NCBI GenBank assembly: GCA_027924585.1
Contig: BSBM01000865.1
Span: 6,313,001-6,377,000, forward strand
From: Larix kaempferi
Lineage: Eukaryota; Streptophyta; Pinopsida; Pinales; Pinaceae
Length of the DNA: 64,000 nt
Direction of reading: 5' to 3'
In this document: positions 54,111 to 64,000 of the stretch, in pieces
Layout: the number at the start of each line of letters is the position of its first letter
How positions within the stretch are numbered: position 1 is the first letter of the stretch
The notes under the pieces: generated by a model
Told to the model about the DNA's origin: nothing
The model's database searches: none
What the model saw: the letters and a program-made list of their open reading frames with translations, nothing else
Program-made: the position numbers and the translations under genes

Positions 54111-55718
54111 TTGAAGGAAAGATCGTATACCTTCACCTACAAAAGAAGGACTGCAACATTTGTTCCAGCAACAAAGATATCTATTGAAGATATTGAAGTT
54201 CCCAGGATCTGGGATGAAGTAATGGAAGAATGCCATGATCAGTCGATCATGAAGAATGATGTTTGGGATGCAGTCCCAAGACCTGAAGGGAAGTCTGCTA
54301 TGACTTCCAAATGGATCTATAAGATCAAGCATGATGCAGATGCTAGCATGGAGAAATGAAAAGCGAGATTTGTAGCTCGTGGCTTCTCCCATAAATAAGG
54401 GATTGATTATGAAGAGACTTTTGCTCATGTGGCCAGATACACTTCCATTAGATCAGTACTTGCTCTGGCTGCAGTGATGAAATGGAAGATACACCAGATG
54501 GATGTCAAGACAACTTTCTTGAATGGTGTAGTCGAAGAGGAAGTGTATGTGGATCAGCCACTTGGTTTTGAGACACATGACAGGGAGTCATATGTGTGTA
54601 GACTGAAGAAAGACTTGTGTGGCTTGAAGCAAGCTCCTAGGAATTGGTATGGTAGGATAGACAACTTTCTATCCAGTTTGGGATTTACCAAGAGAAAAGT
54701 GGATTCCAACCTTTACTACAAGGTTGAGGAAGGAAATCCATTGATACTACTGTGGTATGTGGATGACTTGTTTGTAACAGGTGATGATAGATTGATTGCC
54801 AAAACGAAGAGGAAGCTTGCTACCGAGTTCGAGATGAAGGCCTTGGGGATGATGCACTATTTTCTAGGCATGGAGGTGTGGTAGAGTGCAGATGGAATCT
54901 TCCTTGGACAAGGGAAGTATGCAGTAGAGATCCTGAAGAGGTTCGGTATGATGGACTGCAAGGCCATGGCCATACCTATGGCATCGAACCTGAAGCTTCT
55001 GTGTGATGCTTCATCTGAGCAGGTTGATGTCACTATGTATCGTCAGATGATTGGGTCCTTGATGTACCTGATGAACACGAGATCATATATTTGCTTTGCG
55101 GTGAACATATTGAGCCAGTTCCTGACAGATCCGAGGAGTGTTCACCTAATTGCTGTAAAGCATATTCTGAGGTACCTGAAGGGTACAGTTGATTATGGGC
55201 TCAAGTATGATGTGAATCAAAAGTTTAACCTGCAGGGTTATGTTGATTCAAATTGGGAAGGCAGTGCTGTAGATAGGAAGAGCACTTCTAGGTGTTGCTT
55301 TAGTATGGGATCAGGTGTGATCTCTTGGTTTACCAGGAAGCAGTCCTATGTAGAAATGAGTATAGCTGAAGCAGAGTATGTTGCAGCTTGTTTAGCTAGT
55401 TGTGATGCAGTATGGCTTTGGAAGCTACTATCTGAGTTATTTGATCTCCTGTTGGAGGCTACTGGTATCTTTTGTGACAACCAGAGTTGTGTGAAGCTGT
55501 CTGATAATTCGGTGTTCCACGACAGGTCGAAACACATTGAGATCAAATATCACTATATCAGGGATATGGTGCAGAGAGGAATAGTGAAGCTCCTGTATGT
55601 TGCGACGGATGAGCAGATTGCAGATGTACTGACGAAACCACTAGCTAGAGTGAAGTTCGAGTACTTTAGAGAGAGGCTTGGTGTTCTTCAGATTGATGAC
55701 ACTTTGAGGAAGAAGTGA
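54111..55718 (+). pseudogene. Copia reverse transcriptase and RNase H of element 3
   Basis: Open blocks 54111-54359, 54429-54884 and 54948-55718. RT: SKWIYKIKHDADASMEK then a stop, KARFVARGF, a second stop, MDVKTTFLNGVVEEEVYVDQ, LKQAPRNWYGRIDNF and LLWYVDDLFVTGDD (catalytic Asp pair intact). TAG at 54882-54884 directly after FLGMEVW. Then IGSLMYLMNTRSYICF and RNase H with MGSGVISWF, AEAEYVAACLASCDAVW, KHIEIKYHYIRDMV and ADVLTKPLARVKFEYF, ending properly at 55718. The TAG is at the same position as in element 4. Confidence 0.92.
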
Positions 55719-55799
55719 TGGACACATTTGCAGGAGCCATTCCAAGCATGGTGAGAGCAAGATCCTTCCATGGCTATGGATATAAGCGCTGGATCATGA

Positions 55800-56270
55800 G
55801 CATCATGTTGGATGTTGGATAAGATCAGTTGGATCATTTATATGTATATGTATGTACGCATCATGTTGGATGTTGGATATGATCAGTTGGATCATTTATA
55901 TGTATATGTATGTACGCATCATGTTGGATACTGGATATGATCAGTTGGATCATGTGTATGTATATGTAGTTGTATCAGGTGGATACATTGTATAATCAGG
56001 TAGATCATGTATGTTGATATGTATCAGGTATGATCAAGTGGATCATGTATCTGTAGATTTATCAGGTGGATGCATTGTATGATCAGGTAGATCGTGTATG
56101 TTGATATGTATCAGGTATGATCAGGTGGATCATGTATTTATATATGTATCAGGTGGATACATTGTATGATCAGGTAGATCATGTATGATGATATGCATCA
56201 GGCAGATACTGTGTATGCATGTAGTGGATGTATTGTATGATCAGGATGATCATGTGTACATCAGGATGAT
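55800..56270. repeat. 58-bp and related tandem repeats in element 3
   Basis: GGATCATTTATATGTATATG recurs at 55831 and 55889 in a 58-base unit that includes CATCATGTTGGATGTTGGAT. It then changes into GATCAGGTGGATCATGTAT-type units to about 56260. Counterpart of 22960-23470 in element 4. Confidence 0.88.
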
Positions 56271-56329
56271 GTATGGTGAGTATCAGTTTGATACTCTATG
56301 GCCATGGACAGGTTGTGCAGATGAGCATG

Positions 56330-56850
56330 TAAGTAGACCTAGGAGATCTGGACAGGATGAAAAAGGCCTCAGATGACCTTTTGAGGCATTGCTCTGGGAG
56401 GACATGTAAGTAGACCTGGGAGATCTGGACAGGATGAAAAAGGCCTCAGATGCTATTTCGAGGCATTGTCCTATGGCAAGTAAGTAGACTTGGGAGATCT
56501 GGACAGGATGAAAAAGGCCTCAGATGCTCTTATCGAGGCATTGCCATGACCACATGCAATCAGACCTAGAGATCTGGACGAGATGAAAAAGGCCTCAGAT
56601 GCTCTTTAGAGTTCTTGCTTGGAAAGACACCCTTTTAAGGTTTTGTGGTAGGAGTCACATGTAATCAAACCTGGAGATCTGGACAGGATGAAAAAGGCCT
56701 CAGATGCTCTTTAGGGTTCTTGCTTGGAAAGACACCCTTTTAAGGTTTTGTGACTGTCACATGTAGAAGATCCTGTGAGATCCTATACGTTGGAGTTGTG
56801 TACCCATAACATCCTGGGATGCTATTCTGAGGTTTTGTTGACGCACGTAA
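56330..56850. repeat. GAGATCTGGACAGGATG repeat array in element 3
   Basis: Five copies of GAGATCTGGACAGGATGAAA followed by AAGGCCTCAGATGC, spaced about 75-100 bases, then one unit of the 87-90 base type found in element 4 (ATCCTGGGATGCTATTC). The array type turned over between the two copies of one family. Confidence 0.88.
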
Positions 56851-57088
56851 TAAGTCTCGAGGATTCCATAGTATGGCCAGTGATGATGAAGACCTGCAGG
56901 TGGTGGGCCTATATCTTGTATGAAAAAGGACTGGCTCTGTAGAACTTCCTATGACGAGTAGATTCAGAGATTGATTGAGATAGTAGCAGCAGTGATGATG
57001 ATGATGATTCAAGGACGATGATTCACTGATGATGATCCAAAGAATAAGACTCATGCTAGAAGATCTGTGTCGAGAAATACCTTCCTAG

Positions 57089-57099
57089 TTAAGAGGGAG
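57089..57099 (+). promoter_or_regulatory. polypurine tract of element 3
   Basis: TTAAGAGGGAG directly before TGTTGATG. Confidence 0.88.
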
Positions 57100-57789
57100 T
57101 GTTGATGTATATGTAACTTTGGAATGTATTTCATATATGTATATTGTACTCCTATAGAGATGGTATTATTCCTCTATACAGAAGTGTTTGCATTCCTATA
57201 GAGATGTTATTATTCCTCTATATGGAAGTGTCATCATTTATATTGTAAGTGTCGTAACTTATACTTGATGGGTTATTAGACCACCTTGTTGGGTTCGGCC
57301 CTGTATAAGTCATGTGGGTCAAAGGGTTATTAGACCACCCTATTGGGGTTCGGCCATGTGGGTCAAAGGGTTATTAGACCACCCTATTGGGTGTCGGCCA
57401 AGTCAGCATTGTGTTATGTGTTTAAGTTGAGGCCGACCTAGTAAAGGTTATTAGGCAAGTCAAGTCAAGTATAAATAGAGTGCGGGAGGCACTCTATTTC
57501 ATCATTCTATTTACACACACACTCTTTGGAGAGTGGCACACTTGTGGAGGTGGAGAAGCTGCTGCTAGGAGATGTCTATCTCTTATGCTTGGGTTGTATC
57601 ATTGCTCTATCTATCTCTAAGGAATTTACTGGGGTTTTTCACCTTTATGGTTTTCCCCGAGTAAACTCTGTGCCTCTTGTGTGCTTGCATTATTGTGTGC
57701 TTGCATTATGGGTCTTTCACCTTTATGTACATGTTGTTCTCTCAATTAAGATCCTAGATCAGATTGAAATAATTTCTGAAAAACTAACA
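57100..57789 (+). mobile_element. 3' LTR of element 3
   Basis: 690 bases, TGTTGATG...AAACTAACA; TATA at 57470. Contains an additional copy of the block around GGTTATTAGACCACCC compared with the 5' LTR. Confidence 0.92.
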
Positions 57790-58737
57790 CTTCGAACCAT
57801 CATGGGTGATATTATGCCAAAAAGAACCATCAAATAATAATGATTGCTTGGAATCCAAATCAGATTTAAGACTTGAAGAATAGTTTCTTGAGATCTCCTT
57901 TGAATTAGCAGGGGTGAGATCAAAACCATCATATGCATGAGAAATTATCCCAAGTAGTGAATGGCAATAGTTTCTTGAGATCTCCTTTGAACCAGCAGGG
58001 GTGAGATCAAAACCATGATGTGCATGAGAAATTATCCCAAGCGAATGGCAATGACCATATTCTTCAATAACCTTATTAAAGCATGGAATAATGATCATAT
58101 AGTAGTAAATAAGAGGTGATTGCTTGAGGAGAGCGAATGCATTACCTCCAATGGTTGATTTGAACTCTGAAACATTCAATAGATCATGATGCAGACCAAC
58201 AGAATCTGGTGCAAGAGAGGATTTAGGACCTTCTGCAATATCTAGAGTGTGAGCTGGCATAGAATTCGAAATAGAAGAAATTTGGTGCATGAGTGTAGAA
58301 TCTGCAAGCTCTTCTTCTTTGTGGACAACTTCAATATGAGATATGTTTGATACTGATTCATGATCAATGAGATCATCAAGGAGGGTGAATGCATCACTTT
58401 TCTTTCTCTTGAAGGGGTTTGGACCAATCCCTTCATTTTGTCTGCCAAATCTTTCATCCAGGTGGGCCCATAGCTCTTTTGGAGTTTCAACATCATCAAG
58501 GTATTGGTATATCATGTATTCAGATAGAGTAAACATCATTGTTCCATAGACTCTGTCACCTTTATTTAACCAGTCAATCTCTTCTTCATAGGATTCAAAC
58601 TCTCTTTCAAAACAATGATCAAAGAGATCATTTTTCTTCAAATATGCTATCATTTTCAGTTTCCATTCATCATAGTTGAATGGAGAAAGAAGATCATAGT
58701 TGAATGGAGAAAGAGGATGGATTTCTTCCGAATACAT
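57790..58737 (-). CDS. Gag-like ORF of non-autonomous element 2 (N-terminal part)
   Basis: 316 codons open up to the element 3 insertion, continuing in frame at 50710. Residues 1-130 resemble the Copia UBN2/DUF4219-type Gag start (FNYDEWKLKMIAYLKKND, DRVYGTMMFTLSEYM, TPKELWAHLDERFGRQNEG). No zinc knuckle follows. Around 225-290 there is a 30-residue tandem duplication (each copy with LGIISHA and GFDLTPA.SKEISRNY). The absence of stops over the whole of the rejoined frame is notable in a window where almost every other retroelement gene is broken. A start at ATG 58735-58737 lies about 150 bases from the primer site. Confidence 0.75.
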
Positions 58738-58890
58738 GGAAGCTATAGAAGAATTGCAAAAAATAATAGAAATATATGCAACTACTACTACTGCAAATAT
58801 GCAAAAACTGTTGCAACTGTTGCACTCGAAATCTTGATAATAACTTGCAAAAAACTCTCAGGAATGGAGATAAACAATACTCTCAACATG

Positions 58891-58900
58891 TCTGATACCA
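58891..58900 (-). promoter_or_regulatory. primer binding site of element 2
   Basis: Minus strand TGGTATCAGA next to the LTR; initiator tRNA-Met type. Confidence 0.88.
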
Positions 58901-59689
58901 TGTGAAAATCCTCATAGCAGATCTAAGAGATGATGTATACCTCACAAGAGTAATTATGGTTAAGAAGGAAGATAGAAGAAGAGTGGTCAGTGCAGTGTAA
59001 TGAGCATCAGAATAATAATACACTAGAACTCAGATAGAAGCAAAAATACTTCACACATTCTAATTAATTAATCACAATATGGACAAATAAGTAGTACAAT
59101 GCATGAGGATTTGAATGCCAAGGTGGAAATTCGAATTAGCTTTCATGGAGTGATCAAAAGATCACTAGAGTGTCATCGGAGCACAACTAGAAGTCACATC
59201 ATCATCAGTGGAGTCATCAATGCATAAGTAACTATCAAGAATCAGTCAAACTAAGTCTAATTGAGTGCGGTAGGTGTAACTAGCACTAACTGAATGAAGG
59301 AGGCTCAGTGGATGGTGCATGAGTAGCTAACTAGAGTTAGAATGGGCATTCAAGTCTCACTAGAGGTCCATCGGAGTGATACAGTCAGTTAAGAGTCAGT
59401 CTATCCTTAAATCAAGGAAAGAACTGAATATAATTGAATGTTAGGTAAGGAAAGGTTCCTTTATCATGCAGTAGGTGAAAGGAGGGTGAACTAATCACTA
59501 TGAGGGATGAAACTAAGTGGAAAGAAGCTTCGGGGGCTAGCTAACTGAGGGCTAGGTGCTGGGACTGATGATTGGGATGCATGCAAACCCTAAATAATGC
59601 ATGCAAACCCTAAAAGTGCATGCATGACTGAAAATCCAAAGGATGAAAATGCTAGTAGCATTAGGATGGAGTATAGGAATATCCTTACA
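58901..59689 (-). mobile_element. 5' LTR of element 2
   Basis: 789 bases, TGTGAAAATCCTCATAGC...AATATCCTTACA, followed by AATGT. Contains a duplicated ATGCATGCAAACCCTAAA-like block near 59577-59605. Confidence 0.92.
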
Positions 59690-60856
59690 AATGTGAGAAA
59701 TCCTCCTATGCCATAGCTCACTTGGGCTAGTGGCTTCATGAACAAGGGCAGCTTCTGGATGACCCTTGAGTTTGTATAGACCTCCTTCCTCTTCACCAAT
59801 AACAATTGAATCCCCAATTGATTTTCCTTTGGGCCACATGAGTACTTTTACATCTATGAATGCAACCCTATAGTCTTTCTTATCTAATGTTGAGATAGAA
59901 AGTAAGTCTTCTCCAGGTGTTACTGACCTAGAGAGTGCAGAGAATAGAACATACTCTTCTGCATATTCTTCTACTTTAGCCCTTTTCTTTTGAGGCCTTT
60001 CCTCCTCTTCTTCTTCACTATCATCTTTTTCTAGATGTGCTTGATGTCTTCTGCGGTGGAAACCCTTCTTCTTATTTGAAGGACAATCTCTTGCAAGGTG
60101 TCCTAATTTGTGACAAGTGAAACATTGAAATGAGGAGTAATCTCTTCTCTGATTAGTTCCTCTTTTCTTTTGAAATCTTTGTGGAGTTTGAGACTCCTTG
60201 TGACTATCCTTCTTGAAGTTTGGTTGACTCCTTCTTCTCTTAGTATGGGTGGACAATGCTTGATCATATTCTTTTAGTAGTGCTTCTCTATTGGCTACTC
60301 TAGCCTCTTCTTGAATGCAAATTTCCCATACCACATCAAACTTCATGCTTTATTTTCTGGCACACATGGTATGGATGAATGAATCCCAAGGTCTATTGAG
60401 ACCATTGAGAGCAGTCACGACTAGTTCATCTTCATCAAGGGTGTCTCCAATGGCTTCTAGTTGTTCTTTGAACTGGGAGACCCTTGTGAAGTAATCTTGA
60501 ATAGATTCTCCTTGATTCATCTTAGTGCTCTTCAATTGAGTTCTCAGGTTCATCTTCCTATTGATGTTCCCTCCTTCATACATTCTGGATAGGGCATCAT
60601 ACATCTCCTTTGGGGTATTCTTGGATGCCACTTGGGGAATCAAGTGGTCTTTAATAGAATAAGCAATCATTCTCTTTTCCCTAATCAAGTCCTTCTTATA
60701 CTTCTTTTTGGATTCATCTTCCACAGGTTCTGCAACCTCATCTTTGATATATTGGGAAAGATAATTCTCTTCAAGAATGAGACCAATCCTATATTTCCAT
60801 GCCCGAAAATGATATATACCCTCTAGCTTGTCTTCAAGCTTAGTGCTTGGAGCCAT
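59690..60856 (-). pseudogene. Copia gag of element 1, protease deleted
   Basis: ATG at 60854-60856. UBN2-type Gag (KLEGIYHFRAWKYRIGL, GNINRKMNLRTQLKSTK, DYFTRVSQFKEQLEAIGD) with one stop near 60348-60350, then the zinc knuckle CFTCHKLGHLARDC, Lys-rich and Glu-rich linkers. The frame passes from LFSALSRSVTPG straight to EDLLSISTLDKK. Compared with element 4, the intervening 70 or so residues with the protease active site are missing. It ends in the GAG-pre-integrase region (ELWHRRISHI) at the element 2 insertion. Confidence 0.88.
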
Positions 60857-61337
60857 CTTATCCAGGAGGTCACAAAAATTGAAGTTTCTTAAAATGTAGA
60901 ATAGATATTACCAGGAGATGTGCTTGATTGAATTGAGATGACTGGTGTACTTTGCTTCTGGAAACTTCAAATTTGACCAGCAACATGCGGATTTGCAACA
61001 AGTTTTCTGGCTTTCTGGTTCGCACTTTTTCTAGTTCATTGGTGCACAGGTTCGCAGCTTTTATGGTTCACTGGTGCACAGGTGCGCAATTTTTCTGGTT
61101 CACTGGTTTTTTTGTTTTCTGGTACCTCTGGTCCAAAAGTCAAACTAGGTTTTAACAAAGCCCGAGGTTATACCCAGTCAAAAACTTTGATCTTGGGCTC
61201 AAAATTTCGATTTTGAGGAGGATCATCCAACCATTCTCTTGGATTCCAAAAAGTTCAACTTTTGCAGAAACACTAATTTTCACTGGAGGAGGAAACAGAG
61301 GTAATTTCACCTTGTGAAATATGTCCTATTTAGGCTA
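60857..61337 (-). mobile_element. 5' leader of element 1
   Basis: Non-coding; a CTGGTTC(A/G)C...GGTGCAC-type block repeats several times (61010-61110). Confidence 0.6.
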
Positions 61338-61349
61338 GCTCAGATACCA
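61338..61349 (-). promoter_or_regulatory. primer binding site of element 1
   Basis: Minus strand TGGTATCTGAGC next to the LTR; initiator tRNA-Met type with one change. Confidence 0.88.
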
Positions 61350-61850
61350 TGTTAAGTTTAGCATAAATTCACAAACAAGATCACCGAAAGAAACACAATC
61401 ACAAGATAGACAAATATTTATCCTGGGAAACCCTCATGGGGTAGAAAACCCAGCAAAGCTTTCCTCAATATAGATGATCAACAATTACAAAGATGTAGTC
61501 CCAAAACAACATCTCCTTCTCCTCCTATGCAAATATCTCTCTCTCCTATGCGCCAATCACAAGTGAGTGAATGAGTGAGATAAATGAGGAACATAGCTCC
61601 TCTATTTATACACTACTCTGACTTGACTTTACACCCTAACAGGGCCTAATTCTCCTAGGAGAGTCTAATAACCCCTAAACAACTAACTCAAGGCCGACCC
61701 CACTAGGGAGGTCTAATAACCCTAGTTACAACATCCCGATGGAGGAATAAACATCTCCGGATATACAAAAGGATCTCTACGAAGGAATGTAACATATCCG
61801 GAATAATAAAGTACAGGTAGAATATTCTTAGAAGTTACAATATTTCAACA
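61350..61850 (-). mobile_element. 5' LTR of element 1
   Basis: 501 bases, TGTTAAGTTTAGC...ATTTCAACA, followed by GGTTG. TATA (plus CTATTTATAC) at 61602. Confidence 0.92.
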
Positions 61851-61855
61851 GGTTG

Positions 61856-62264
61856 TTGTGTAGCAATATAGGCTACTTTCTCAACATACACATAACATTC
61901 ATAACATGAGCCTACTGTTCATCAATCCCAATGCATAAAAAAATGTATATAACATACTTCAATATATGAAAAAAATATTATTACTCAAAACATTAAATAC
62001 TTATCTTCTATTGTTGATTTCCTTTTGAGGATTGGACAACTGGACTAGGAGTCTCTTGCTCCTCCATGTTCATCTCCCTCTTGATCCTTTCCTCCTTGCA
62101 AAGATCTATGAAGTACTTGGAGGTATGTTTTCATGCACATCATGTCAATATGTATAGTTCTCCCTCTCGAACATCATACACTCCTACTCAATACTAGGTT
62201 TGATTCCTTAGGCTATACACGAGCTTAACCATATCAAATGGGTAACTTTAGGGTGTGCCTCCTA
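61856..62264. other. non-coding flank of element 1
   Basis: A short open minus-strand segment (YFIDLCKEERIKREMNMEEQ, 62000-62120) is not recognisable as RPN2. Otherwise nothing seen. Confidence 0.35.
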
Positions 62265-62717
62265 TCACAGATCTACATACACGAAAGTTAAAATTGTACC
62301 CATATTGCTCATGGTGTCTTCATGTTGGTTAAGAATTTTCTTTTCAAGTTGATGCCTGAAGCTACCTACAGGAGGTTCACATGCCTCATTTAATGTTGTT
62401 CCTGCACAATAAATACCCACTCTAAATGTTGCTCCATATCTAACATGTGTCCTATATGAATCGAAAAACAAAGATAATATTCGCGATGTGTGTTGAGGTT
62501 TGGTGTATAAAACAAATTCAAGTGCCAACACCACAATTCTTCTCACATCATCATTATCATCAGAGACAACAAAGTGCAATAGATGATGAATGGATTTTTT
62601 GTTGGTTGTTCCCCTGTATGACAAGGCCAGAGCATACATCCCACGATAGCGTAATTTTTCATTGCCATTTGGTATAGGTAAAGGAATATAATCTTTCAAT
62701 TCCAAATCCTTGTGTTA
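62265..62717 (-). pseudogene. RPN2: 26S proteasome subunit RPN2 (PSMD1)-like fragment
   Basis: The open minus-strand frame gives LRYRGMYALALSYRGT, HHLLHFVVSDDNDDVRR, VLALEFVLYTKPQHTSRILS, HVRYGATFRVGIYCAGTTL and QLEKKILNQHEDTMSNMG. These are the proteasome/cyclosome repeats of RPN2, the large non-ATPase scaffold subunit of the 19S base. Between TLNEA and PPVGSFR about 30 residues expected in the family are absent, and after HEDTMSNMGTIL the similarity stops. Many conservative positions are changed. No introns are seen in the fragment, which would suit a processed pseudogene or an exon group. The 5' side is cut by a Gypsy LTR. Confidence 0.8.
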
Positions 62718-63063
62718 TGCAACAAATTTCCAAAAAGAGCATGAAAAGAGCAGAAATAGACCAGAAAGAGTACTCCATGCCTTTAATGAATAAAATAGAT
62801 GAATAGAAATCCTCTTCGAGGGGGAAAACTCCTTATACAATCTACTAAGTACACAAGACAAGACAAAATACGATTCCCCAAATGAAAAGGTCTCTTTACT
62901 ATATATAGGAGACTAGAAAGTACAATTCCAACTAATTGACCCGAGACAATGTAACTAATATAACCATACTAATGATAATTACAACTAATGGACCAAGACA
63001 ACATAAAAAATAATATAATTTGACCCATTTAAGGGGAAATATTCCCACATTTCGGTCTCAACA
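62713..63063 (-). mobile_element. 3' LTR of chromodomain Gypsy element
   Basis: TGTTATGCAACAAATTTCC...GGTCTCAACA on the plus strand, about 351 bases; minus-strand TATA (plus CTATATATAGG, 62898). Bounded inside by a PPT. Inserted into the RPN2-like sequence; the partner LTR lies beyond the window. Confidence 0.75.
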
Positions 63064-63076
63064 TGCCCCTCCCCTT
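63064..63076 (-). promoter_or_regulatory. polypurine tract of the chromodomain Gypsy element
   Basis: Minus strand AAGGGGAGGGGCA directly before TGTTGAGACC. Confidence 0.8.
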
Positions 63077-63092
63077 CAGACAAGTGTTGTCA

Positions 63093-64000
63093 TCAACACT
63101 TGGTTAGTTGTGGATGCTTCTGTATGAAGGACTCATCTTCCCATGTTGAGTATTTGATTGGTAAGTTCTTCCACATTATGAGGTACTCCATGATATCCTG
63201 ATTCCGTAGCTGCATGGTACTTGTGTCAGTGATTTGTTCGTGTTCCAATATGAATTTTACTTCTTCATCAAGTTTCGGTAGGATTGTTTGAATGGGAATC
63301 TTGTCTCTGATTACCTTCTTTAAGCAAGAAACAAGTAAAACTGGATGTACCCTTGAAGATAAAGGGAGCTCAAATTTGTATGCCATAGTACCAATATTCT
63401 GCAACACTTTATAAGGACCATAGTACTTTGGTGCTAATTTATTGTCCTTATTTAGTTGCTTGAGGGACATATGTTTGTAAGTTTTTACCCTAAAAAATAC
63501 CCAATCCCCTTTTTCGAAACTTCTTTCACTACGATGTCAATCTGCTTGTTGTTTCATCATGTTTTTTAACATAGCCAGGCTTCTTTTAGTATTTGGAGAA
63601 CTTCTTATTGGTGCTCTATGTGATATTCCATAGCTTGAACTTTAGATTTTCCTTTTAAGGGAGATGTGATAGATGGAGGATGGTACCCATAAAGTTCCAT
63701 AAATGGAGACATTTTTTATAATGTATAGAAGGAATTATTGTACCACCATTCTTCCAAGGACAACCATTTCACCCATTATGTTTGTTATCAAATGAAAAGC
63801 AACAAAGATAACCTTCCAAACATTTGTTCACTATTTCAATTTTCCCATTAGATTGAGGATGATAAGATGAGTTGTGGGTCAATTGGGTACCCAAACAAGA
63901 AAATAATCCAGTCCAAAATTTACCAGTAAAATTGGATCTCTATCACTTACAATAATCTTCAGGTTTCCATGCAACTTCTGAACTATATCCATGAAGGCAA
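63093..64000 (-). pseudogene. Gypsy integrase with chromodomain (3' end of pol)
   Basis: From the right edge on the minus strand: DIVQKLHGNLKIIVSDRDPI with the second core Asp, GKFWTGLFSCLGTQLTHNSS, YHPQSNGKIEIVNKCLEGYL with the catalytic Glu, then frameshifted text to about 63480. An open block of 125 codons follows: LAPKYYGPYKVLQNIGTMAY and LPLSSRVHPVLLVSCLKKVI (integrase C-terminal GPY/F region), then a chromodomain (ILEHEQIT, QDIMEYLIMWKNLP, STWEDESFI). This is a chromovirus pol, broken by at least two frameshifts and running out of the window. Confidence 0.85.

Larger units (their letters stand above)
50716..57789 (+). mobile_element. Copia element 3, innermost in the nest
   Basis: 7,074 bases, the only plus-strand complete Copia here. 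LTRs 50716-51360 and 57100-57789, iMet-type primer site, leader, gag and integrase fragments with large deletions, long RT-RNase H, two tandem arrays, and PPT. Same family as element 4. Confidence 0.92.
49541..59689 (-). mobile_element. non-autonomous LTR element 2
   Basis: 10,149 bases between AATGT duplications, of which 7.1 kb is nested element 3. Its own DNA is only about 3.1 kb: two LTRs of 780 and 789 bases, an iMet-type primer site, one ORF of about 380 codons, and a PPT. No protease, integrase, RT or RNase H. A solo LTR of the same family is at 42358-43100. Confidence 0.92.
45287..61850 (-). mobile_element. Copia element 1, outer shell of a three-level nest
   Basis: 16,564 bases between GGTTG duplications. 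Minus orientation: 5' LTR 61350-61850, primer site, leader, gag 60856 to about 59690, then foreign element 2, pol 49535 to about 46876, a 44-bp repeat array, PPT and 3' LTR 45287-45789. Without the nested elements it is about 6.4 kb. Confidence 0.92.

Overview
The window looks like intergenic DNA of a large, retrotransposon-rich plant genome. The style of the Copia and Gypsy elements, the depth of nesting and the scarcity of intact genes suggest a gymnosperm (conifer-like), but this is inference; no species can be named. No complete host gene, rRNA gene, CRISPR array or bacterial-type operon is visible. Almost everything coding-like is LTR-retrotransposon protein, mostly broken.

Layout. 0-6.6 kb: decayed ORF, two degenerate Gypsy gag copies separated by a truncated Copia leader+LTR, a 1 kb array of degenerate 12-bp repeats, and an acidic exon-like ORF. 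6.6-18.5 kb: low-coding DNA with two exon-like host fragments (one resembling a plant PPR-type protein), an inverted pair of an unknown ORF around a Gypsy integrase relic, and old LTR-like pieces. 18.5-39.7 kb: an old minus-strand Copia (element 5) entered by a younger minus-strand Copia (element 4, 21477-39673, TSD TCCAT), itself split by a 10.9 kb Gypsy-type element (26360-37260, TSD ACTGC). That element encodes a large Gag-protease but no reverse transcriptase, and it carries a third, inverted LTR. 39.7-45.3 kb: Gypsy LTR-like DNA, a tRNA-like segment and a solo LTR. 45.3-61.9 kb: a three-level nest, Copia element 1 (45287-61850, TSD GGTTG) containing non-autonomous element 2 (49541-59689, TSD AATGT) containing Copia element 3 (50716-57789, TSD CTTCA/CTTCG). 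61.9-64 kb: an RPN2-like proteasome-subunit pseudogene and the 3' end of a chromodomain Gypsy element.

How the parts relate. Elements 3, 4, 5, the 2.9-4.0 kb fragment and, more distantly, element 1 are one Copia lineage with iMet-type primer sites, TG...CA LTRs with TATA boxes, and a tandem-repeat array between pol and the 3' LTR. Several independent copies share stop codons at homologous positions, suggesting that defective masters were mobilised in trans. Element 2 and the Gag-only Gypsy element are the most unusual objects: both are LTR elements with preserved long ORFs but no polymerase, so they must have depended on other elements for enzymes.
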